From Ardenticatenaceae bacterium (GTDB lineage: Bacteria; Chloroflexota; Anaerolineae; Promineifilales; Promineifilaceae): a stretch of DNA of 64,000 nt. Shown here one piece after another: positions 7,825-16,670 of the stretch. Numbering within the stretch: position 1 is the stretch's first letter; each line of letters begins with the position of its first letter. The stretch spans positions 2,170,001 to 2,234,000 of the forward strand of contig JACKBQ010000001.1 of NCBI GenBank assembly GCA_020634455.1. Direction: 5' to 3'. Below the pieces are notes generated by a model. It made no database searches and had not been told where the DNA came from. It saw only the letters and a list, made by a program, of their open reading frames with translations. A program made the translations under genes and the position numbers.

Positions 7825-10620
7825 TCATGGAATGCCGAGTGGATCTAGCAAAACAGCATTGCTTTCAGGGCGCTCAGGTTGAACTGCTTGCAGGCGTTGG
7901 CCCGTTTCCGCAATGTACAGGCCAATTTCCAGCCGATAGCTACCGGGCTGTGTGCCCGATGGAATCTGGATTTGGTAACTGTCAGTAATCACTTCATCGG
8001 CCAGCCAGCGGCTGGTGGGGTATTGGTTTTGCTGCGGCATCACATCTTGTTGCCAAACGCAGGGGGCGCAAGTGCCATCCGCTTGTAGCAGGTGCACAAA
8101 AACGGTGTAATCGCTGCTAGGGGCGGATTGCGCCTGCCAGATGAGGTCTAGCTGGTATTGTCCAGATTCATCGAGCGGGGTGAGATTGTAGCCGAGTAGA
8201 TCAATTTCGTTGCCAAAAGTGGCAGGATACGGCCGTTCCATCCCCGGCACCACAAAATTCCGCTCAGTGGCCGTCACCCGCAGTAGCCCCAAATCAGCCA
8301 TCGCCAAATTGGCCTCTGCCCCGTCGCGAAACCGGGCAATTAACCGATATTCGCCGCTGGGAATGTTGTTCGGCACCCGCAAGGATTGCCAATCAATCAA
8401 AAATTGGGGCGTCTCCCAACTGTAAAACGGATAGGTGCCGTGAACTGGCTGCGTGTTGCTCACCAAAATGCGCCCCACGTTGTTGCCGCCCATAAGCTCT
8501 AAACGAATAGTGGTGTCGGGCACAAAACCAGTGGCGTGCCACCACAGTGCCAGATTGACGGTTTCGCCAGTTATTGCCTCCAGTGCCTCCCGCTGGACAC
8601 CCAGCAGCTTCAGTTGGGCACGCACCGTCCGGTTAAGCACGGTGGGCGGTTGGGGCAAATCACGAGGTGGTTTTACCGTTAGCACGGTGACATTTTGGAT
8701 GAGGTAGGTGTCTCCAGCGTAACGGCCGTCATCATCCAACCTCGGTAAGCGCTCCCCACTGCCGCCAGAGAACAGACCCACACGCAGCTGGTAGTTATTG
8801 CCCAGCGGCGCGCCCAGCGGCACGTCAATTTCCACGCGCTGCACAATCGTTTCCCCTCGCTCCCACTGCGCCGAGGGGTAAGCAAACGTCTCCACCTGAC
8901 TCCAGCGGTGGCCCCAGGCATCCTCAAAATGGATGAACGGCGTAAAGTCGGCCGACTGCGGGAAGTTCACCTGCCAGTACAAAAACAGCGGCAGCGATTC
9001 GCCAGCGGCAGCCTGGCCCACATCGTAGCCCAGCAGCGTAATCGCATTGCCAAAATTGGCCGCCACAGGCACGGTTGGGGTGATGGCTGGTGCGCCGCGC
9101 ATTTCGTAAGCCAAAAACGATAAGCTGCCATCTGGGGCAAATGGGGTACTCAGCAGCGTGGCATTGGCAAAATAATCAATCGCCCACTTCGGCAGCGGGC
9201 TATTTTGGGGGAAAATGTAAATGGCATCCTCGCCATCGGGGAAAACGACGGCCTGGCTTTGTGGCAACCATTTCACTTGTTCGTATTTTTGGCTCAGGTA
9301 AGCCAGCGTGGGATGCTGGTAATGCAGCGCGGAGACGTAGATGTTTTTGCCTTCGGTATCCAGTTGATCCAGAAATTGGGCTGCTGCCGTTAAATCGCCG
9401 TCTGTTTCGTAGAAAACGGCCGTTTCTTGCCCCCAAACTCTAAAATACAGTCGCTCCGTCAACAGCCCGCCCAGCATGAGCGCCAACACGCCAATTGCTA
9501 ATACCGTTTGGGTAAGCTGGATGCGCTTGAACTGCTTGCCCAAATCGCTAATAAACAATATCAGCCCCGCACCAGGCAGGTAAAAAATGAAGGGAATCAG
9601 GCCGATGGCCCGCAAATTGCTGGGGACAATTTCATTCACGGCCAGCGCGGTGGGCAGCAGCATGATGAAGGGGGCCAACAGCAGCAGCAGCACACTCGTC
9701 CGCTGCCAATCTTCTTTTAATTCCCGCCAGCGCCAGACGAGCAACATCCAGCCAACCAGCAGCAATCCGCCCCAGAACCAACCAAATAACGGCCGTCCTG
9801 GCAAATTAAAGCGAATGTACTCATCCCCCAGCAAAAAGAACATCTCCAGCGAGCGGATCAAGCTCTCCCACAAGGTTAGCGCCGACTCGCTAGGCGCTAC
9901 CTGCTCAATGCGCACCCAAAATGCGTCCGGGTTAGCGATGAAAAAGCCGATCAGCGGGGCCAACACAACCACCCCTACACCACCAACCAACAGCAGCTGC
10001 AGCCAGCGCTGCCGCCAATTACGGCCAAACAGCAAAGGCAAGCAGGAAAGTAGCAATAACGCGGGGAACAGCCTAGCCGCCAGATAGGTGTACCCCGTCA
10101 GCCCTAAAAAAACGCCGCCGATGAGCAGCCATTTGCGCTGGTTTAGCCGCACACCGCGCAGCAGGGCGGCGGTGGTGAGCGTTTGCAGTAAAGGCTGGGT
10201 GATAGCCCGGAAACCAAGATGGCTAAATAGCAAATGCCAAAAGCTTATCGCCAGCAGCGCGGCGGCAACCAGGGCCACCCGCCGATCACGGAACAGCTCT
10301 AACCCCAGCCAGTAAACGGCCGCTACCGTTACAATGCCTACTAGCGCCGCCGTCAGCCGCAGCGTAAAGATGGAACTACCCACCAGCCGAATCAACCCGC
10401 CCGCCAGGTAGAAAAACAAGACTTCTTTGCCCGTGTAGCTGGTGATAAAAAGCGGCCGTTCCCCCTTCAGGCCAATTTCTGCGGCAAGGATACCGTTGGC
10501 GGCTTCGTCATAATGTACACCGGGGGGCACCTGCGGCAAATCGCTCAACCGCAAGGTAGCAGCGGTCATCAGGCAGAAAAGCATGAAGAGTAGGGCGTGG
10601 CTGTGCTGGAGGCGTCGCAT
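7825..10620 (-). CDS. GT-C (GT39-like) membrane glycosyltransferase with three C-terminal beta domains
   Basis: The first ~420 residues have about ten to twelve membrane helices. An early extracytoplasmic loop carries 'PPGVHYDEAANGI', where the DE pair fits the catalytic acidic residue of GT39/ArnT-like enzymes that use polyprenyl-phosphate sugars. The motif 'SYTGKEVLFFYLAG' also fits that family. After the membrane part come three similar extracytoplasmic beta-sandwich units, starting near residues 520, 665 and 800. They share 'FGN-(I/A)-LLGYD', 'L-WQ', 'FVHL/FIHFED' and 'PG-YRLEIGLY--G-RL'-like patterns. It likely transfers sugar to a surface glycan or glycoprotein. It is alone on its strand; a 29-bp palindromic repeat lies just upstream. 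Confidence 0.75.
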   Translation of the reverse strand: MRRLQHSHALLFMLFCLMTAATLRLSDLPQVPPGVHYDEAANGILAAEIGLKGERPLFITSYTGKEVLFFYLAGGLIRLVGSSIFTLRLTAALVGIVTVAAVYWLGLELFRDRRVALVAAALLAISFWHLLFSHLGFRAITQPLLQTLTTAALLRGVRLNQRKWLLIGGVFLGLTGYTYLAARLFPALLLLSCLPLLFGRNWRQRWLQLLLVGGVGVVVLAPLIGFFIANPDAFWVRIEQVAPSESALTLWESLIRSLEMFFLLGDEYIRFNLPGRPLFGWFWGGLLLVGWMLLVWRWRELKEDWQRTSVLLLLLAPFIMLLPTALAVNEIVPSNLRAIGLIPFIFYLPGAGLILFISDLGKQFKRIQLTQTVLAIGVLALMLGGLLTERLYFRVWGQETAVFYETDGDLTAAAQFLDQLDTEGKNIYVSALHYQHPTLAYLSQKYEQVKWLPQSQAVVFPDGEDAIYIFPQNSPLPKWAIDYFANATLLSTPFAPDGSLSFLAYEMRGAPAITPTVPVAANFGNAITLLGYDVGQAAAGESLPLFLYWQVNFPQSADFTPFIHFEDAWGHRWSQVETFAYPSAQWERGETIVQRVEIDVPLGAPLGNNYQLRVGLFSGGSGERLPRLDDDGRYAGDTYLIQNVTVLTVKPPRDLPQPPTVLNRTVRAQLKLLGVQREALEAITGETVNLALWWHATGFVPDTTIRLELMGGNNVGRILVSNTQPVHGTYPFYSWETPQFLIDWQSLRVPNNIPSGEYRLIARFRDGAEANLAMADLGLLRVTATERNFVVPGMERPYPATFGNEIDLLGYNLTPLDESGQYQLDLIWQAQSAPSSDYTVFVHLLQADGTCAPCVWQQDVMPQQNQYPTSRWLADEVITDSYQIQIPSGTQPGSYRLEIGLYIAETGQRLQAVQPERPESNAVLLDPLGIP

Positions 10621-10665
10621 GGGCTGATTTTATCTTTCTCAAGAGAGTTCGTCTATTTTGATTGG

Positions 10666-10694
10666 GTAGAGCCATTGCAATGCAATGGCTCTAC
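10666..10694. repeat. 29-bp palindromic dispersed repeat, copy 1
   Basis: Arms GTAGAGCCATTGCA and TGCAATGGCTCTAC around a single central A. The same design (GTAGAG..TTGCA / TGCAA..CTCTAC) is found at 20889-20917 and 63825-63853. Compensating changes in both arms keep the stem intact, which suggests selection for a folded RNA or DNA structure. Confidence 0.8.
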
Positions 10695-10874
10695 AAAGGG
10701 TAATTGTGAAATAATACACTTGCGTGGGTTTTGCGTAGGTTCTGCGTAGGTGCGACGTACAGCCTCACGTAGGTATTTAGTATAGAATCATTTGTGAAGG
10801 GTAAAAATCTCTTCTTCTTCTCCTCCTTTTAACGAGGGTCAGGTTTCGGCGTTCCTGACTCTCAAAACAATAAC

Positions 10875-10903
10875 CGGGCTGGCAGATTGCCAGCCCGATT
10901 TTT
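10875..10903 (+). terminator. Terminator-like hairpin upstream of murJ
   Basis: A perfect 10-bp stem (CGGGCTGGCA at 10875-10884, its complement at 10888-10897) with a 3-nt loop is followed by ATTTTTA. It lies 33 bp before the murJ start and no gene precedes it on this strand, because the neighbour is divergent. It must end either a short untranslated RNA from the 10621-10870 gap or an attenuated murJ leader. The gap also holds several GCGTAGGT-like repeats at 10722-10773. Confidence 0.7.
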
Positions 10904-10935
10904 ATTCTTACCCTCGTTGCGTATAATTCCCAGCC

Positions 10936-12561
10936 ATGTCTATTAATGAAAAGAAAACCAATTCAGGGTCGGAAACGGCCGTTCCCAATAATCGTTCCCT
11001 GGTCATGAAGGCCGCCGGGCTGGTGGGGGTGGCGGTGCTAATTAGTCGCCTGGTCGGGTTGGTGCGTGAGATTGTGATCCGCGCCAATTTAGGTATCACT
11101 ACGGTGCCGGCTGAAGCGTATGAAATTGCCTCGCGCTTTCCGGAAACCATTTTCTTAATTATTGCGGGCGGCGCGATTGGTTCCGCCTTTATTCCCACAT
11201 TTGCCATTTATTTTGAGCAGGATGACAGTGAAGGCGGCTGGCGACTCTTTTCTAATGTGATTAATTTGCTAACGGTGGTGGTAACGGCCGTTTCCCTCCT
11301 CAGCATCTTGTTTGCGCCCCAGTTGGTCATCTGGCTGGCCGAGGCAAAGGTCGCGGCTAACCCAGATTTACTGCCGCTAACTGTACGCCTAATGCGGATC
11401 ATGCTCATTTCACCCATCATTTTTGGCGCAAGTGGGGTGATTATGGGGGCATTGAATGCCCGACAGCACTTTTTGCTGCCGGCACTGGCTCCCACCATTT
11501 ACAATGTGGGCATCATTGTTGGCGGTTTGCTGTGGCCTGGCAGTCGGCCGGAGGATGCTGCATTTGGTTTTGCCTTGGGTACAGTTGTGGGGGCAGCAGG
11601 GCATTTTTTGGTGCAGCTCCCTGGGTTAAAGCAGAAGGAGGCACGGTATACGGCCGTACTCGATCTGCGGGACTCAGGTATGCGCCAGGTGATGCGCCTG
11701 ATGTCGCCTCGTGTGCTGGGGCTTTCTTTTAGTGAAATCAATAAATTCCTCATCATTTTGCTAACGGACCCAATGGTAACCGGCAGCTTGCCTGCACTTA
11801 ACACTGCCTTCCGGCTAATCATCATGCCGCAGGGAATTATTGGACAGGCGCTAGGTATCGCGGCGTTTCCCACGCTCTCTTCCTTAGCCGCACGGGGCGA
11901 AAAGGTTGAGATGCGCCAAATTTTTGCAGACTCATTGCGGATTTTGCTCATTTTAGGGTTACCGTTCTCGGTTTTGTTTGCCATTTTAGGGCAACCAATC
12001 GTCTCGTTTTTGTTTGAGCGGGGTATTTTAGGGGATGAGGGAACGCTGTTTGTAAGCTGGGCACTGCTGTTCTACGCGCTGGGCTTAGTGCCGCTGCTGG
12101 CGTTAGAAGTGGTAGCCCGCACGTTTTACGCCCTGAGCGATACGCTAACCCCTGTTTTAGCGGGCGGTGTGCAGATTGTGATCATGTGGCTGCTTAGTTT
12201 ATGGTTTAGCCAGACAATTTTTCCACAAATGGGTTGGTTACCATTAGGGGGACTGGCGTTAGGCTTTAGCCTGTCTAACGTGGTAGAGGTCCTGCTGCTG
12301 CTCTGGCTGCTGCGACGCAAATTGGGCGGCATTCAGGGACATTCGCTGCTAAATGGGCTATGGCGCATGAGTGTGGCCACGCTGCTCATGGCTGGAGGCA
12401 TGTGGTTGGTGCGAAGCTGGTTGGGAGATACGGCCGTACTCATCCAACTGGTTTTGGTTAGCGGCGTGGGTGGCGCAATTTACATTTTGGCTTGTGCGGG
12501 GCTGCGGCTAGAGGAACTGAACCGGCTGTGGCAATACGGCCGTCGCCGTTTGAACCGATAA
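10936..12561 (+). CDS. murJ: Lipid II flippase MurJ (MviN family)
   Basis: MurJ flips the peptidoglycan precursor lipid II across the cytoplasmic membrane. The protein has 541 residues, close to the family norm, and about fourteen hydrophobic helices. Typical family stretches are 'LVGLVREIVIRANLG', 'AEAYEIASRFPE', 'GSAFIPTFAIYF', 'SSLAARGEKVEMRQIFADSL' and 'VVARTFYALSDTLTPV'. A 20-residue hydrophilic tail precedes the first helix. The gene stands alone between a leader hairpin and a terminator hairpin, so its level may be set by attenuation. Confidence 0.93.
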   Translation: MSINEKKTNSGSETAVPNNRSLVMKAAGLVGVAVLISRLVGLVREIVIRANLGITTVPAEAYEIASRFPETIFLIIAGGAIGSAFIPTFAIYFEQDDSEGGWRLFSNVINLLTVVVTAVSLLSILFAPQLVIWLAEAKVAANPDLLPLTVRLMRIMLISPIIFGASGVIMGALNARQHFLLPALAPTIYNVGIIVGGLLWPGSRPEDAAFGFALGTVVGAAGHFLVQLPGLKQKEARYTAVLDLRDSGMRQVMRLMSPRVLGLSFSEINKFLIILLTDPMVTGSLPALNTAFRLIIMPQGIIGQALGIAAFPTLSSLAARGEKVEMRQIFADSLRILLILGLPFSVLFAILGQPIVSFLFERGILGDEGTLFVSWALLFYALGLVPLLALEVVARTFYALSDTLTPVLAGGVQIVIMWLLSLWFSQTIFPQMGWLPLGGLALGFSLSNVVEVLLLLWLLRRKLGGIQGHSLLNGLWRMSVATLLMAGGMWLVRSWLGDTAVLIQLVLVSGVGGAIYILACAGLRLEELNRLWQYGRRRLNR

Positions 12562-12583
12562 TAAATAACCCAAAGAAACCAAA

Positions 12584-12608
12584 AGCCCGGCCAGTTGTTG
12601 GCCGGGCT
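12584..12608 (+). terminator. Hairpin after murJ
   Basis: Perfect 10-bp GC-rich stem AGCCCGGCCA (12584-12593) and its complement (12599-12608), followed by a pyrimidine-rich but not pure T tract. It is a probable terminator for murJ. Confidence 0.7.
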
Positions 12609-12635
12609 ATCCCTTCTTCCTCTTCTCTTCCTTAT

Positions 12636-12667
12636 CAAAACAACAAATGCAACTCTTTCAGGTTGCA
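12636..12667 (-). terminator. Probable terminator of the minus-strand membrane protein gene
   Basis: Read on the minus strand, TGCAAC (12667-12662) pairs with GTTGCA (12653-12648) and is followed by TTTGTTGTTTTG. It begins 22 bp past the stop codon of the gene at 12689. Confidence 0.55.
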
Positions 12668-12688
12668 CCGTGTTGATTGCAATATTTT

Positions 12689-13510
12689 TTAGTTACCCGA
12701 TGACAATGTAGAACCCGTCATACGTAAATTGGAGCGGGTAAGCTGTTCTCCGTTCACCCAAACTTCCAGCGTGTATTCGCCTGCGCGAAAGCCCTCTTCT
12801 GGATTAAAGAAAATATAGCCGGGGCCATCTGCGCCGTAATCCCAATATTCGTTACCGCCATCTACAACTTCACCATCGTGCCGCCAAACCCAAGACCAGG
12901 CCATGCCGTCTGCCATGCCATCATAAGAGAATGTAGCGTAGACGGTGTAGGAACCCACAGCAAAGATATTCGTCGAATCAATAGCTTCGTAATTGTCGCT
13001 AATTTTGGTAGAAAAGCTGATTGTGCCCAAATTTGTGTTTTCGTTTAGCGCAACTTTTGGCTCGAACCGATTGAACTGTTCGGGAAGTTCCAAGGCTGCC
13101 TGAACCAACGAATCTGCATCGGCCAGAAATACGGGTTCACTGCTGGTGGAAACGATTTGGGAGGTAACGGCCGTTTCTGGGGTGAATTGTACGGCCGTGC
13201 GATCTTGTATTGCCAGGGCAGCAATCTCATCGGAAACGGGTTTGGCATTGGTAAGTATAGCAACTAGTGGGGTGTTATCTACTGTGGGGCGCAAAGCATA
13301 AATTGCAAATAAAGCAGTGGCTGCCAATAAGCCCAAACTCGCAAAAGAGTAGGTTTGCAACCGTTTCTCTGCTTGCAGGCGCATAAAAAAGTATGGCGAG
13401 CGCTTCATCTCTCGCCAAGACTTAAATACAACAGCCAAAGCAAGAGACAATAGTAAAATGAGTGTCCCCAATATCCACGGGGTAATTGTTCCAGACAAAT
13501 TCAATAACAA
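12689..13510 (-). CDS. Unknown two-helix membrane protein with extracytoplasmic beta domain
   Basis: Not recognised as a named family. It has a hydrophobic segment at residues ~11-29, a basic cytoplasmic stretch (KSWREMKRSPYFFMRLQAEKR), and a second helix at ~54-69. A long extracytoplasmic part of about 200 residues follows. Its last 110 residues look like a compact beta domain, rich in Trp, Tyr and Gly ('GMAWSWVWRHDGEVVDGG', 'FRAGEYTLEVWVNGEQL'). This resembles the ligand-free 'increased-expression' beta domains that Chloroflexota attach to surface proteins; that comparison is impression, not proof. It is a single gene with its own terminator. Confidence 0.5.
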   Translation of the reverse strand: MLLNLSGTITPWILGTLILLLSLALAVVFKSWREMKRSPYFFMRLQAEKRLQTYSFASLGLLAATALFAIYALRPTVDNTPLVAILTNAKPVSDEIAALAIQDRTAVQFTPETAVTSQIVSTSSEPVFLADADSLVQAALELPEQFNRFEPKVALNENTNLGTISFSTKISDNYEAIDSTNIFAVGSYTVYATFSYDGMADGMAWSWVWRHDGEVVDGGNEYWDYGADGPGYIFFNPEEGFRAGEYTLEVWVNGEQLTRSNLRMTGSTLSSGN

Positions 13511-13929
13511 ATTAAGTTACCTCTTCCCAAAGGTTAGGCGTTATTATAGAAGATATTTCGTGAGGCGTGCAACCTATTTATTTACATAAAGCAATTTTGC
13601 GAGAAATTGTCACTATTCTGCCGCTTTGTTGACCCTTACCCTGGTACTGTCTTATCTGGTTAACTTGGCCTAAAACTCTCTGGAAAAAGCTAAAAGAATG
13701 CATGTGCAATCAGCTATCGTTAACGATCCGTGAAAAATTACACATAGTTGCCTGGTTTGGGTCATACAGGGTAGATTTTGTCACATCAATATCATAGCAC
13801 TCGCATATTTTGTGGCTGGCCACAAATAATTGACCAGCTTGTTTGAAGGAGTCCAGGTGTTATGTGTCACAAAAATGGCAGTGACGATCGGCACTTGTCG
13901 AAAGTTGAAGAGAACCTAAAATTGTCAGA
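13511..13929. other. Divergent intergenic region with palindrome at 13808-13825
   Basis: About 420 bp between the divergent membrane protein gene and ccmA. It holds a perfect 8-bp-arm dyad TTTGTGGC-TG-GCCACAAA at 13808-13825, about 105 bp before ccmA, which could be an operator. No open frame, RNA gene or clear consensus promoter was seen. Confidence 0.35.
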
Positions 13930-14655
13930 ATGATCCAAATTCGTGAGCTTGTAAAACAATATGGTCTGAATCCTGTCTTGCGTGGTGTGAATCTGCATGT
14001 AGCAGCAGGGGAATTTGTGACGCTGGTTGGTCCAAATGGCGCTGGCAAATCTACCCTCATGCGCATTGTTGCCACGCTGCTGAAACCAACGGCTGGTGAA
14101 GTAAAAATTGGTGGTTGGTTAATGCCACAATTTAGTAATCGGGTGCGGCAGCATATCGGGTTGGTTTCCCATCAGACTCTACTGTATGGAGATTTAACGG
14201 CCGCTGAAAATCTGCAATTTTTTGCCAAACTGTATCGTTTGGACAATAGCGAGGATCGGGTTGCAGAGGCGTTGAAGCGTGTGGGATTGGCCGCGCGACA
14301 GCGAGATGCCGTGCGCACTTTCTCGCGAGGGATGATGCAGCGGCTGACGCTGGCACGAGCCACGCTGCACGAACCGGATGTGCTGCTGATGGATGAGCCA
14401 TACACCGGTCTGGATCAGGATGCATCGGCATTGTTGGATAATTTGCTTAAAAGTGAGTCGGCAAACGGCCGTACCATCCTCATGATTACTCACGATTTGG
14501 TGCATGGCCTCAATTTGTGTGATCGCGTGGCCATTTTGAGTCGAGGCAAAATTGTGCAAGAAATTGCCAACGGGGAAGTGTCGGGGAGCGAGTTTTTAGA
14601 TATTTATGCGGCGCAGACAGGTCGCAAGGCAGGGTTGACTAAAGCAAATGGATAA
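13930..14655 (+). CDS. ccmA: Heme exporter ATP-binding protein CcmA
   Basis: An ABC ATPase of 241 residues with Walker A (GPNGAGKST), Q-loop region (VSHQTLLYGDLTAAENL), signature FSRGMMQR, Walker B (VLLMDEP) and the switch His in MITHDL. The spacing and 'SRGMMQRLTLARA' agree with the CcmA family, which works with CcmB and CcmC to release heme-loaded CcmE or to move heme for cytochrome c maturation. It overlaps ccmB by 8 bp, and ccmC and a ccmD-like gene follow. The family assignment rests mainly on this context. Confidence 0.88.
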   Translation: MIQIRELVKQYGLNPVLRGVNLHVAAGEFVTLVGPNGAGKSTLMRIVATLLKPTAGEVKIGGWLMPQFSNRVRQHIGLVSHQTLLYGDLTAAENLQFFAKLYRLDNSEDRVAEALKRVGLAARQRDAVRTFSRGMMQRLTLARATLHEPDVLLMDEPYTGLDQDASALLDNLLKSESANGRTILMITHDLVHGLNLCDRVAILSRGKIVQEIANGEVSGSEFLDIYAAQTGRKAGLTKANG

Positions 14656-15370
14656 CGTGAATGCCACAACCAACGCCCCTTCCCCGAAAAGTAGCAATCA
14701 GTTTGTAACGGCCGTTTGGGCCATTGTCTGGAAGGATCTACAAATTGAAAAACACACCCGCCAAACCGTCAGCCTGATGGTGATGTTTTCGCTAGTGACG
14801 GTCGTGATGTTTAACTTCGCCTTGGAAACCGAGCTGGACGCAGCACGCAATGTGGCCACCGGCTTACTGTGGGCCACCATTTTGCTGGCGGGCACGCTGG
14901 GTCTTAATCGTTCTTTGGCCATTGAGCGGGAAAACCAGAACATTGATGCCGTGCTGATTGCCCCCATTGATCGCCGAGCCATTTATCTGGCCAAAGTAAT
15001 TAGCGTAACCATTTTTACGCTACTGCTGGAAGTGGTGCTGGTTTTTGTCTTCATCATTTTTTTTAACAAGCCGTTTTGGCAGCCAGTTGTGCTGCTAGTA
15101 TTATTCATGGGCACAATTGGTTACGTGGCCGCAGGCGTGTTAATCACCTCGATGACGATGCAGACACGGGCCAGAGAAGTGCTGCTGCCCATTTTGCTGA
15201 TGCCGTTGGTATTGCCGCTTATTTTGCCAGCGGCAACGGCCGTTGGCGAAATGATGCATATCGAGCCAGACTTATCAATTATTCGCAGCATGATTTCCCT
15301 GGTGGCGGCTTACGATTTAGCCATTTTGGCGACTGGCCTGTTTACCTACCGCCTGGTTGTTGAATCGTAA
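14648..15370 (+). CDS. ccmB: Heme exporter membrane protein CcmB
   Basis: A 240-residue protein with about six membrane helices. It contains the CcmB-like segments 'AIVWKDLQIEKHTRQTVSLMVMFSLV', 'ATGLLWATILLAGTLGLNRS' and 'ERENQNIDAVLIAPIDRRAIY', and the C-terminal 'LPILLMPLVLPLILPAATA'. The length is slightly above the usual ~220 because of a hydrophilic N-terminal stretch. It starts inside the end of ccmA, which argues for translational coupling, and would form the membrane part of the CcmAB transporter. Confidence 0.9.
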   Translation: MDNVNATTNAPSPKSSNQFVTAVWAIVWKDLQIEKHTRQTVSLMVMFSLVTVVMFNFALETELDAARNVATGLLWATILLAGTLGLNRSLAIERENQNIDAVLIAPIDRRAIYLAKVISVTIFTLLLEVVLVFVFIIFFNKPFWQPVVLLVLFMGTIGYVAAGVLITSMTMQTRAREVLLPILLMPLVLPLILPAATAVGEMMHIEPDLSIIRSMISLVAAYDLAILATGLFTYRLVVES

Positions 15371-15570
15371 GTGGCCGTCCGCAATTAAGTTCGCGGAATT
15401 GTGCGGACGGATTGGCGTAAGCGGCCTTCCAAAAAGGGCAGTTATTGTTGGCCGATTACTAAGTTTCGGCACACTGGCTGAAAATTTCGTGATAAATTTA
15501 AGATAGTAAGAGGAAAGTTTGCTATTCTTTGGCAAGCTGAAGAATTTTTTTTCAGAAAGGAGTAGATGGA

Positions 15571-16323
15571 ATGAGTTTGCCCCGTTTAAATCGCTGGATA
15601 CCCATCTTTAACTGGTTGGCGGCCATTACCTTGGTCATTAGCCTGGCGATGAACTTTTTCTATGCCCCCACCGAACGGACCATGGGAAATGTGCAGCGCA
15701 TTTTTTATTTTCATGTAGGCACTGCCTGGGTAGGGGCGGTGGCCTTTTTTATCGCGTTGGTTGGCGGTACTTTGTACTTGCGCCAAAAACGAGATATTTG
15801 GGACACAATCGCGTTGTCATCTGTGGAAATTGGCCTGGTGTTTTTAACCATCGCTACGGCCGCTGGTTCTGTGTGGGGTAAGCCAGCCTGGAATACCTGG
15901 TGGCTGTGGAGTCCGCGTTTGACGTTGATCACCGTGGCCTGGCTGACCTACGCCGCTTATTTTATGCTGCGCGGGGCGATTGAAGAGAGAGAACGTCGGG
16001 GGCGATTTGCTGCTATTTATGTGATTGTGGCTTTTGTGACAATTATCATGACTTACATCAGCATTCGCATTTTCCGGGACATTCATCCGGTGGTGTTTGG
16101 CGGTACGGCCGAATCGGCTCAGGGTGCCTCTGAAGGGCTGCAAGAGTTTGAAGCAGGTCTGGAATCCATGAAAATGGGCATTACGCTAACCATGAACACC
16201 GTTTCCTTTACCATCATGTACATCGCCTGGATGTTGAACCGCATTCGGCTGCAATATTTGATGGACAGTGTGGATTCGCTCAAGATGCGGGTGGCGAGCC
16301 GCTTGCAAGGAGGGAAGGCATAA
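15571..16323 (+). CDS. ccmC: Cytochrome c maturation heme-handling protein CcmC
   Basis: CcmC presents heme to CcmE in system I cytochrome c maturation. This protein has six membrane helices and a tryptophan-rich signature (WGKPAWNTWWLWSPRLT, residues 102-118). Heme-ligand candidates are H48 (FYFHVG) and the histidine in FRDIHPVVFGG. Compared with the usual WW-x-WD-x-RLT form, Ser114 stands where Asp is expected. A strong AAAGGAG site precedes the ATG, 200 bp behind ccmB. The stop overlaps the next start as TAATG. Confidence 0.88.
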   Translation: MSLPRLNRWIPIFNWLAAITLVISLAMNFFYAPTERTMGNVQRIFYFHVGTAWVGAVAFFIALVGGTLYLRQKRDIWDTIALSSVEIGLVFLTIATAAGSVWGKPAWNTWWLWSPRLTLITVAWLTYAAYFMLRGAIEERERRGRFAAIYVIVAFVTIIMTYISIRIFRDIHPVVFGGTAESAQGASEGLQEFEAGLESMKMGITLTMNTVSFTIMYIAWMLNRIRLQYLMDSVDSLKMRVASRLQGGKA

Positions 16324-16526
16324 TGTTTGCTGCCATTTTCTTAAATATTGCTTTGCAATCTTCGGTGAACCCGAATACGTTTAATAATTACATGATTCTT
16401 GGTTACATGGTGATGGGCATCATCGGGCTGGTGTACATTGTGAGCCTGGCGGTGCGCCAGCGGAATTTGCACCAGGATCTACAGCTCATGGAGCGTCTGC
16501 TAGAAGACGAGGATGCCGCTGGTTAA
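16323..16526 (+). CDS. ccmD: Small membrane protein, CcmD-like
   Basis: A 67-residue protein with one helix (YMILGYMVMGIIGLVYIVSL) followed by a charged tail (RQRNLHQDLQLMERLLEDED). Length, single helix, charged C-terminal coil and its place directly behind ccmC (TAATG overlap) fit CcmD, which stabilises the CcmABC complex. CcmD is poorly conserved, so the call rests on context. Confidence 0.65.
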   Translation: MFAAIFLNIALQSSVNPNTFNNYMILGYMVMGIIGLVYIVSLAVRQRNLHQDLQLMERLLEDEDAAG

Positions 16527-16582
16527 CTGGTTTTGTAAGTGCTGTAACTTTTGGGTGCAGTTTTTCATCTTACTATGTGGTG

Positions 16583-16606
16583 GTGGGGAAACGGCCGTTT
16601 CCCCAC
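16583..16606. repeat. 24-bp perfect palindrome centred on ACGGCCGT
   Basis: The octamer ACGGCCGT (16591-16598) is flanked by GTGGGGAA on the left and its exact complement TTCCCCAC on the right. This makes a 12-bp-arm dyad with no loop, in the 144-bp gap between the ccmD-like gene and ccdA. A sister copy lies at 48421-48446. It may be a terminator-like structure or a protein-binding site. Confidence 0.75.
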
Positions 16607-16670
16607 AAGTAAGAATCAACAGTACCTAACCGTCTAAAAACCATTACCTTTTTGTAACGGAGAACCCGCT

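Noticed and set aside
10722..10773. GCGTAGGT-like direct repeats as iterons or a replication origin
   Set aside because: Only about three imperfect units, no DnaA boxes of TTATCCACA type and no dnaA, dnaN or rep gene nearby.
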